From contig CALFMX010000167.1 in NCBI GenBank assembly GCA_937902565.1, positions 1 to 5,482 on the forward strand: 5,482 bases of DNA. Direction: 5' to 3'. The DNA is from an uncultured Spirochaetales bacterium (lineage in GTDB: Bacteria > Spirochaetota > Spirochaetia > Sphaerochaetales > Sphaerochaetaceae). This document shows positions 1 to 5,482 of the stretch, one piece after another; the first letter of the stretch is position 1; the number at the start of each line of letters is the position of its first letter. The notes beneath the pieces were generated by a model, which did not search any database, had not been told where the DNA came from, and was given only the letters and a program-made list of their open reading frames with translations. The translations under genes were made by a program, and so were the position numbers.

Positions 1-1427
1 ACGAAGACGCCGAAGTCGTTGACGTTGGTGATCACGCCGCTGATGGTGCTGAACTTCGGATAGTCGTGGCGCAGCGTCTGCCAGGGGTTGCCCTCCAGCT
101 GCTTGACACCAAGGCGGATCCTGCGGTTCTCCGGCTCGACACGGATGACAACCACGTCGATGACATCACCCTCGTTGCAGAAGGAGCCCATGTTCTTGAT
201 CTTCTTCGTCCACGAGATATCGTCGATGTGGAGGAAACCGTCGATGCCCTCCTCAAGGTTGACGAACGCCCCGCTGTTGGTGATCTTCACCACCGGCTTG
301 GAGAACGACTTGCCGACCGGGTACCGCTCCTCGATGGAGTCCCACGGGTTCTCCTCGAGCTGCTTGAGGCCGAGGGAGACACGCTTCTTGTCGAGGTCGT
401 ACCCGAGGATCTTCGCCTCGACGACATCACCAACATCCAGAATTTCCTTGGGGTTGTTCACCCGCTTTGTCCAGGAGAGTTCGCTGATGTGGGCAAGGCC
501 CTCGATACCAGGCTCGATCTCGATGAAGGCGCCGAAGGTGGTGATCTTGGTCACCGGTGCCTTGATGACATCGCCGACGTTGTACTTGCCTTCGAAGTTG
601 AACCAGGGGTCCTCCTGCATGTGCTTGAGGCTCAGGTTGATCTTCTGCGTCTCGGGGTCGATGTTGATCAGACGCAGCTGGACAACCTGCCCCTTCTTCA
701 CGAAGTCCTTGGGACGGGTCACATGGCCCCAGCTCATGTCGTTGATGTGCAAGAGCCCATCAAACCCACCGAGGTCGATGAATGCGCCGAAGGAGGTGAA
801 CGACTTGACCACGCCCTCGATGACATCACCAATCTGGACAGTGGAGAAGAACTTCTCTTTATTTTCCTTGATCTTCAGGTCCAAGTACTCACGGCGGTTG
901 ACCACGCTCTTGAGGCGCGTGCCGCTGTGGAACTTGTCGATGATGAAGTAGTCCGTCACCCCAATCAGCGTCTCGGGGTCCTCGACCCGGACCACGTCAG
1001 CCTTGGAGAGGGGGCAGAATCCCTTGTACTCGCCTCCGAGGTCAACCTCGAAGCCACCCTTGATCACTTTCTCGAATTTGCCTAGGACAGGGCTCCTATC
1101 CTCTGACACAGCCTTCAGCTCGTCAGTCCGTTCCTTGAAGTCGGCTCGTTTCTTGCTGACGACAATCTGTCCACCCTTGCCTTCCTTGTTGATGATGACG
1201 ACCTTGACCTCATCACCGACCTCAGGCTCGGAGGTGAACTCATCGCGAGAGATGCGTCCTTCACTCTTGTAACCGACATCCACGAATACATACTCGTTGT
1301 TTACCTGGACAACAGTTCCGGCCACGAGTTGGCCGTCTTCGATTCCATCAAGAGATTTAAGATACTCCTCCTGCAGCATATCCTGCATTTTGGTCATCTT
1401 TTCATCCATTTCTTGTTCTTCAGTCAC
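1..1427 (-). CDS. rpsA: Ribosomal protein S1, 3'-truncated by the window edge
   Basis: S1 binds mRNA at the 30S subunit and helps deliver it to the decoding channel, mainly through repeated S1-type OB folds. The 475 visible codons read open from a GTG at 1427 to the left edge. Repeats lie at about residues 32-95, 113-183, 199-269, 284-355 and 369-442, and a sixth begins at about 456. Repeats 3 to 5 are the most canonical, with motifs SFGAFIDLGGFDGLLHI, TFGAFIEIEPGIEGLAHI and SGAFVNLEEGIDGFLHI, each followed by an S-W pair (DMSW, ELSW, DISW). The linkers contain D/N-P-W. Repeats 1 and 2 are more divergent, as is usual for the ribosome-binding end of S1. The GTG start is chosen because AGGAG lies 7 bases upstream; an in-frame ATG six codons later (1407-1409) has no such site. 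The gene follows cmk by 26 bases, the cmk-rpsA pairing seen in many bacteria. The C-terminus, and so the total repeat number, cannot be seen. Confidence 0.96.
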   Translation of the reverse strand, partial: MTEEQEMDEKMTKMQDMLQEEYLKSLDGIEDGQLVAGTVVQVNNEYVFVDVGYKSEGRISRDEFTSEPEVGDEVKVVIINKEGKGGQIVVSKKRADFKERTDELKAVSEDRSPVLGKFEKVIKGGFEVDLGGEYKGFCPLSKADVVRVEDPETLIGVTDYFIIDKFHSGTRLKSVVNRREYLDLKIKENKEKFFSTVQIGDVIEGVVKSFTSFGAFIDLGGFDGLLHINDMSWGHVTRPKDFVKKGQVVQLRLINIDPETQKINLSLKHMQEDPWFNFEGKYNVGDVIKAPVTKITTFGAFIEIEPGIEGLAHISELSWTKRVNNPKEILDVGDVVEAKILGYDLDKKRVSLGLKQLEENPWDSIEERYPVGKSFSKPVVKITNSGAFVNLEEGIDGFLHIDDISWTKKIKNMGSFCNEGDVIDVVVIRVEPENRRIRLGVKQLEGNPWQTLRHDYPKFSTISGVITNVNDFGVF

Positions 1428-1434
1428 TTGATTT

Positions 1435-1439
1435 CTCCT
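1435..1439 (-). promoter_or_regulatory. Ribosome binding site of rpsA
   Basis: AGGAG on the minus strand, 7 bases before the GTG at 1425-1427. It decides the start of rpsA in favour of GTG over the in-frame ATG at 1407-1409. The surrounding stretch, from the cmk stop into the first rpsA codons, is visibly A/T-richer than the rest of the window. That would keep the initiation region unstructured, which is common for highly translated ribosomal genes (inference). Confidence 0.85.
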
Positions 1440-1453
1440 GATCCTTAATTTAC

Positions 1454-2104
1454 CTATTTAGAATCGCTTTTACGCGCAAAAATAGCAGATAACACTTTCT
1501 CACAAACTTGTTCCATAGTCAAGTACGAGGTGTCGACGTAGAGGGCATCCTCGGCCACTGCCAGGGCCCCTACGGGCTTGTTCCGGTCGATCTCATCGCG
1601 GGCGATGATCTGCTCGAGGACCTCCTCATAACTCAGATCCCCAGGATGCTGGAGATAGCGCCGTTGGGCGCGTACCTCCGGCTTTGCATCGAAGAAGATC
1701 TTCAACTCGGCATCGGGGAAGACGACGGTGGTGATGTCCCGTCCCTCGACGATCACGTCGATCTTTTCGGCGATCTTGACCAGCTGTTCGTTGACATAGG
1801 AGCGCAGCGGCACGTAGGCGCTGATGGAGGCGACGTGGCGATCCACCAGGGGGGTATGGAGCTGGTCCTCGATATCGGAGCCATCGAGGAAGAGGTGCCC
1901 ATCCTCGATCGTCACCGTCGTCCCCTTCGCCCGCTCAAGGAGGCCTGGCAGGTCGTTGACATTGCCGCCCTCAGTGAGGTGGAGCCAGGTGTAGGCACGG
2001 TAGAAGGAGCCGCTGTTGAGGTAGGAGAAGCCGCTCTGGCTTGCCACCATCTTGGCTATGGAACTCTTGCCGACCCCTGCCGGCCCGTCGATCGCAACTA
2101 CCAT
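1454..2104 (-). CDS. cmk: Cytidylate (CMP/dCMP) kinase
   Basis: Transfers phosphate from ATP to CMP or dCMP in the cytosol, making the CDP/dCDP needed for RNA, DNA and phospholipid precursors. The 216-residue protein is close to the family length. The P-loop GPAGVGKSS spans residues 7-15. The nucleotide-binding segment N-S-G-S-F-Y-R is at 30-36, GRDITTVVFPDA at 121-132, the lid region with RAQRRYLQ at 145-152, and the R-D-x-x-D-R-N motif at 169-175 followed by EDALYVDTS. Three positions differ from the usual family pattern: Asn30 where D-(T/S)-G is typical, Thr125 where G-T-V is typical, and Lys176 where Arg is typical. The ATG at 2104 overlaps the end of rluB by 7 bases and is preceded by a long purine run (AGGAGGAGGGAAGGG) that serves as ribosome binding site. 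It ends with TAG, 26 bases before rpsA. It is a separate gene here, not fused to rpsA. Confidence 0.96.
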   Translation of the reverse strand: MVVAIDGPAGVGKSSIAKMVASQSGFSYLNSGSFYRAYTWLHLTEGGNVNDLPGLLERAKGTTVTIEDGHLFLDGSDIEDQLHTPLVDRHVASISAYVPLRSYVNEQLVKIAEKIDVIVEGRDITTVVFPDAELKIFFDAKPEVRAQRRYLQHPGDLSYEEVLEQIIARDEIDRNKPVGALAVAEDALYVDTSYLTMEQVCEKVLSAIFARKSDSK

Positions 2105-2850
2105 CGCCCTTCCCTCCTCCTCCGCAGCGGCTCGTTCTCGCCGCGGATCAAAGCCTGTATCTCCTCACGGGTGATGGTCCTCCAGTGGCCGACCTTGAGG
2201 TCATCGAGCTCGATGCACCCCACCCTGAGGCGGATCAGCTCAATGATCTCGTAGCCGAACGCCTCGAAGATACGCCGGATCTCCCGATTCTTCCCCTCGG
2301 TGAGGATGATGCGTGTCCACTGCCTCGAGTAGAGTTCGAAGCGCTTGATCGTATAGACCTCACCGTCGATGACGAGGCCGCGGAGCGCCTCCTCCATGTC
2401 CCGGCGCTCGACCGGGTGGTCGGTGCGCACCATGTACTCCTTCTCGATCTCGGTCGACGGATGGGTAATCTTCTGGGCCACCTGCCCGTCGTTGGTGTAG
2501 ATGATCAGGCCCTCGCTGTCGCGGTCGAGGCGGCCGACATGGAAGAGCAGGTCCCGCGCCGGCGTGTCGATGAGGTCACGGGCATAGAGGTGCTCGTTGG
2601 GGTCCCAGTTGGTGCAGAGGTAGCCGCGCGGCTTGTAGAGGGCGTAGTAGAACGCCTTCTCGACTGGCTCGACGCTGATGTCGTCGACCATCACCACATC
2701 GTCACGCTGGACCTTGGTGGCCAAGTCGGTGACGCGCTGCATATTCACCTTCACCCGGCCGCTCTGGATCAAGGATTCGCAGGACCTGCGTGAGCCACAG
2801 CCACTCTTGGCGAGGTAGGAGTTCAATCGGATCGGATATTCAATGTTCAT
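2098..2850 (-). CDS. rluB: RluB/RsuA-family rRNA pseudouridine synthase
   Basis: Isomerises a specific uridine in rRNA to pseudouridine during ribosome assembly. The 250-residue protein has an N-terminal S4 RNA-binding domain (about residues 6-65, with RLNSYLAKSGCGSRR), a linker, and then the catalytic domain opening with YYALYKPRGYLCT (68-80). The active-site loop is VGRLDRDSEGLIIYTNDG (105-122), where Asp109 is the expected nucleophile; Ser112 replaces the more common Thr. The C-terminal motif EGKNREIRRIFEAFGYEIIELIRLRVG (185-211) is diagnostic of the RsuA/RluB/RluE/RluF branch. RluB (23S rRNA, helix 89/90 region) is preferred because of its position next to scpAB, where Gram-positive RluB genes also sit. 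Exact target specificity cannot be read from sequence. The ATG at 2848-2850 overlaps the scpB stop as ATGA. The basic tail R-R-R-R-E-G-R-W also encodes the cmk ribosome binding site. Confidence 0.9.
   Translation of the reverse strand: MNIEYPIRLNSYLAKSGCGSRRSCESLIQSGRVKVNMQRVTDLATKVQRDDVVMVDDISVEPVEKAFYYALYKPRGYLCTNWDPNEHLYARDLIDTPARDLLFHVGRLDRDSEGLIIYTNDGQVAQKITHPSTEIEKEYMVRTDHPVERRDMEEALRGLVIDGEVYTIKRFELYSRQWTRIILTEGKNREIRRIFEAFGYEIIELIRLRVGCIELDDLKVGHWRTITREEIQALIRGENEPLRRRREGRW
2107..2121 (-). promoter_or_regulatory. Ribosome binding site of cmk inside the rluB 3' end
   Basis: The purine run AGGAGGAGGGAAGGG lies just before the cmk ATG; a GGAGG at 2113-2117 has 8 bases spacing. The same bases encode the Arg-rich tail of the upstream pseudouridine synthase (R-R-R-E-G, read from consecutive AGG codons). 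This suggests that cmk translation is coupled to termination on rluB (inference). Confidence 0.75.
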
Positions 2851-3425
2851 TCGTCTTCCTTCTCATCTGGTTCTTTCTCAAACCGCTGGCGGTCGATGTC
2901 ACTGAGTTTGGGAAGCGCGGCGATCGACTCGAGGTTGAACTCGAAGAGGAACTTGCGCGATGTCCCGTAGAGGCAGGGGTGGCCGATGACATCCTTGCGG
3001 CCCACCACCTTGATGTACTCCCGCTCCCTGAGCAGGCGGATGATGGAGTCACTGCTGACCCCACGGATATTGTCGATCTCACGCCGGGTGATCGGCTGGC
3101 TGTAGGCGACGATCGAGAGGGTCTCGAGGGCTGCACGCGAGAGGCGGCGGTCCACCCGCCTGCCGTAGACCGAGCGCAGCTTCTCGTGCAGGTCGGCTGA
3201 GGGCAGGAAGTGGTAGGAGCCGTGGCTCTCCACCAGATCGAGGCCATGCATGTAGCGGTTGTAGTACCCCTTGACCTCCTCGAGGGCGGCGAGCAGCTGC
3301 TCCTCGCCCAAGCTGGTCATCTTCATCAGGCGCTCAAGGCTGACCGGTTCATTCTCGAGAAAGAGGAGCACCTCGACCAGACGTCCGTCTTCACTGAGAA
3401 AGCGTTGTTCCTGTTCCGTAGCCAT
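2847..3425 (-). CDS. scpB: Segregation and condensation protein ScpB
   Basis: ScpB is the winged-helix partner of the kleisin ScpA. A dimer binds the central part of ScpA and regulates the SMC ATPase in chromosome condensation and origin segregation on the nucleoid. The 192-residue product shows the diagnostic block LSRAALETLSIVAYSQPITRREIDNIRGVSSDSIIRLL (95-132), continuing into YIKVVGRKDVIGHPCLYGTSRKFLFEF (137-163), which covers the second winged helix. The N-terminal winged helix spans about residues 11-85. The tail after 175 is short and charged. I start the gene at the ATG at 3423-3425, not the TTG one codon earlier: GGAGG lies 7 bases before the ATG but only 4 before the TTG. With this start the scpA stop and the scpB start share one base (TGATG). 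Confidence 0.96.
   Translation of the reverse strand: MATEQEQRFLSEDGRLVEVLLFLENEPVSLERLMKMTSLGEEQLLAALEEVKGYYNRYMHGLDLVESHGSYHFLPSADLHEKLRSVYGRRVDRRLSRAALETLSIVAYSQPITRREIDNIRGVSSDSIIRLLREREYIKVVGRKDVIGHPCLYGTSRKFLFEFNLESIAALPKLSDIDRQRFEKEPDEKEDE
2857..2860 (-). promoter_or_regulatory. Ribosome binding site of rluB inside scpB
   Basis: AGGA, within AAGGAAG, lies 6 bases before the rluB ATG. It is encoded by the charged C-terminal codons of scpB (E-K-E-D-E). With the ATGA stop/start overlap this is a classical translational-coupling junction. Confidence 0.65.
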
Positions 3426-4351
3426 CAATCCTCCTCCCCTTCCAGGTCAATCTCGATCCCCTCGCCGTCATCGAGGTACTCATACACCTCACCCTCGGTG
3501 TCCTCGACGAGGAAGGAGGTCTCCTCCTCGTCGCTGATCGGCTCGCCCATGGCGGGGATGTACTCGTCATCCTCATCCTCCCAGACGTCATCGTAGGTGT
3601 CCTCATAGGCGCCATCGCGCTTTCTGATGAGGATCGGGCCGAAGGCCTCCGCCTGGGTGATGAGGATCAGGCCGAGCTTGGTGGCGTCGAGGATCGCCAT
3701 GAAGGCACAGACGATGTGTGCCAGGCTCTCGAGGTCGACGATCAGCTCCTCGAGGGTGAAGTAGTCGCGCTCCTCGAAGAACTCGCTCATCAGCGTGATC
3801 TTCTCGTTGACGGTCACCTCTTCATAGACGTTGAAGACCTTGCTCGGCGAGATCTTGGTGATCAGGCGCTGGAAGGTGGAGAGCAGGTCGGTGAGGCCCA
3901 CATCGCCGAAGAGCTCCTCATCGCCGAAGGGAAGGCGGAACGCGGTGGACTTGCGTGTGATGTAGAGCTCGCCGCCGGTGTTGGTGCCGGTGAGCAGCTC
4001 GGTGTACTTGCGAAACTTCTGGTAGTCGAGGAGCCGCTCGACCAACTCCTGTCTCGGGTCCTGGTACTCCTCATCGAATTCGAGGTCGACGGGCAGAAGC
4101 ATCCGGCTCTTGATATAGATCAGGTCGGCGGCCATCTTGTAGAACGCTGTCAGCTCGCCGAGCTCGACCTCATGCTCCTCGGCGAGGTAGGAGAGGAATT
4201 GGTCGGTGATGTCACCGATGGGGATGTCGTAGATGTTGAGCTCGCTCTTCTGGATCAAGAAGAGCAGAAGATCCAACGGGCCTTCAAAAATTGGGGTATG
4301 GAACGTCTTGCCATCCGCGCTCGCAGCCGGGATGCTCTCTACACTCTGCAC
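3425..4351 (-). CDS. scpA: Segregation and condensation protein ScpA (kleisin)
   Basis: ScpA is the kleisin subunit that bridges the two SMC heads and, with ScpB, forms the bacterial condensin. The 308-residue product begins with a short extension and then the family signature FEGPLDLLLFLIQKSELNIYDIPIGDITDQFL (22-53). The helical N-terminal SMC-neck-binding domain runs to about 90 (FYKMAADLIYIKSRMLLP). The ScpB-binding middle is at about 95-175, and the C-terminal winged helix at about 180-245 (LTLEEL-type helix, then IVCAFMAILDATKLGLI and AFGPILI). Residues 247-308 add a tail of 62 residues with 29 Asp/Glu and no Lys, Arg or His, making the protein longer than a typical ScpA of roughly 240-270. 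The GTG at 4351 is the only sensible start: an in-frame TAG lies at 4361-4363, four codons upstream, and the signature begins at residue 22. AGGT 7 bases upstream is a modest ribosome binding site. The gene has its own promoter in the gap after recA. Confidence 0.95.
   Translation of the reverse strand: MQSVESIPAASADGKTFHTPIFEGPLDLLLFLIQKSELNIYDIPIGDITDQFLSYLAEEHEVELGELTAFYKMAADLIYIKSRMLLPVDLEFDEEYQDPRQELVERLLDYQKFRKYTELLTGTNTGGELYITRKSTAFRLPFGDEELFGDVGLTDLLSTFQRLITKISPSKVFNVYEEVTVNEKITLMSEFFEERDYFTLEELIVDLESLAHIVCAFMAILDATKLGLILITQAEAFGPILIRKRDGAYEDTYDDVWEDEDDEYIPAMGEPISDEEETSFLVEDTEGEVYEYLDDGEGIEIDLEGEED
3430..3439 (-). promoter_or_regulatory. Ribosome binding site of scpB inside the scpA 3' end
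   Basis: GGGGAGGAGG on the minus strand; its GGAGG at 3433-3437 sits 7 bases from the ATG at 3425. The same bases encode the final acidic residues of ScpA (G-E-E-D). The spacing favours ATG over the overlapping TTG. Confidence 0.75.
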
Positions 4352-4370
4352 TGTCTTTACCTACTAAGGC

Positions 4371-4399
4371 AGTATAGCCAAGAGCGCACAAGATGGCAA
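4371..4399 (-). promoter_or_regulatory. Sigma70-type promoter for scpA operon
   Basis: On the minus strand, a -35 box TTGCCA (4394-4399, 5 of 6 matches to TTGACA) and a -10 box TATACT (4371-4376, 5 of 6 to TATAAT) are separated by exactly 17 bases. Transcription would be expected to begin near 4364, leaving a leader of only about a dozen bases before the scpA GTG, enough for the AGGT at 4359-4362. It lies entirely in the 57-base recA-scpA gap. It is predicted by eye and untested. Confidence 0.75.
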
Positions 4400-4408
4400 G
4401 AAAGGGCC

Positions 4409-5464
<1,056 letters not shown>

Positions 5465-5469
5465 ATGCT

Positions 5470-5474
5470 CTCCT
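5470..5474 (-). promoter_or_regulatory. Ribosome binding site of recA
   Basis: AGGAG 5 bases upstream of the ATG at 5462-5464, inside the purine-rich stretch AAGAGGAGAG. It confirms the recA start. Confidence 0.8.
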
Positions 5475-5482
5475 CTTACGCC

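Noticed and set aside
66..1085. Plus-strand open frame of 339 codons opposite rpsA
   Set aside because: It is the antisense of a well-supported S1 gene. Its translation is a Leu/Asp/Val-rich mirror of the S1 codons with no recognisable domain, as expected from codon bias in GC-rich DNA.
1454..1530. Possible internal promoter for rpsA in the A/T-rich 3' end of cmk
   Set aside because: TTGACT and TTGTGA can be found on the minus strand, but no acceptable -10 box lies at 16-18 bases from either.
1508..2793. Overlapping plus-strand open frames opposite cmk and rluB
   Set aside because: These too are antisense shadows of conserved genes, with no motif or independent ribosome binding site that I can see.
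3426..3428. TTG as start of scpB
   Set aside because: It is one codon before an ATG. The GGAGG spacing is 4 bases to TTG and 7 to ATG, so ATG is preferred.
4374..4398. Possible terminator hairpin after recA (GCCA ... TGGC)
   Set aside because: The stem is only four base pairs with a 13-base loop and no T-run follows; the sequence is better explained as promoter.

Overview
The window is a housekeeping block from a bacterial chromosome. All six genes are on the minus strand and are packed tightly. In transcription order (right to left) they are recA (complete), scpA, scpB, a RluB/RsuA-family 23S rRNA pseudouridine synthase, cmk, and the 5' part of rpsA (ribosomal protein S1), which runs off the left edge. 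The DNA is moderately GC-rich by eye. Protein flavour and gene order (scpA-scpB-rluB followed by cmk-rpsA) suggest a spirochaete, perhaps of the Sphaerochaeta type. That assignment is an inference from recognition, not from a database search.

Right part (4409-5482): recA has a good ribosome binding site. Only 18 bases of its upstream region are present, so its promoter and any LexA box lie outside the window. Between recA and scpA is a 57-base gap, the only real intergenic region here. It holds a strong-looking sigma70-type promoter (TTGCCA, 17-base spacer, TATACT) pointing into scpA, and no convincing terminator after recA.

Middle (2098-4351): scpA, scpB and rluB follow each other with 1- to 4-base overlaps, and rluB overlaps cmk by 7 bases. 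At each of the three junctions the last codons of the upstream gene also form the purine-rich Shine-Dalgarno of the next gene, so translational coupling is likely. ScpA carries an unusual C-terminal tail of about 60 residues that is nearly half Asp/Glu and has no basic residue.

Left part (1-2104): cmk (CMP kinase) and rpsA are separated by 26 bases, and rpsA starts at GTG behind a clean AGGAG. S1 shows five complete OB-fold S1 repeats and the start of a sixth before the window ends.

Taken together, the promoter at 4371-4399 probably drives one operon. Its products are the two kleisin-complex partners of SMC (chromosome condensation), an rRNA modification enzyme, a nucleotide kinase that supplies CDP/dCDP, and the mRNA-binding ribosomal protein S1. 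I found no mobile element, RNA gene, CRISPR array, phage gene or evidence of a novel system. The points worth a second look are the ScpA acidic tail, the embedded promoter, the dual-use junctions and some motif deviations in Cmk.
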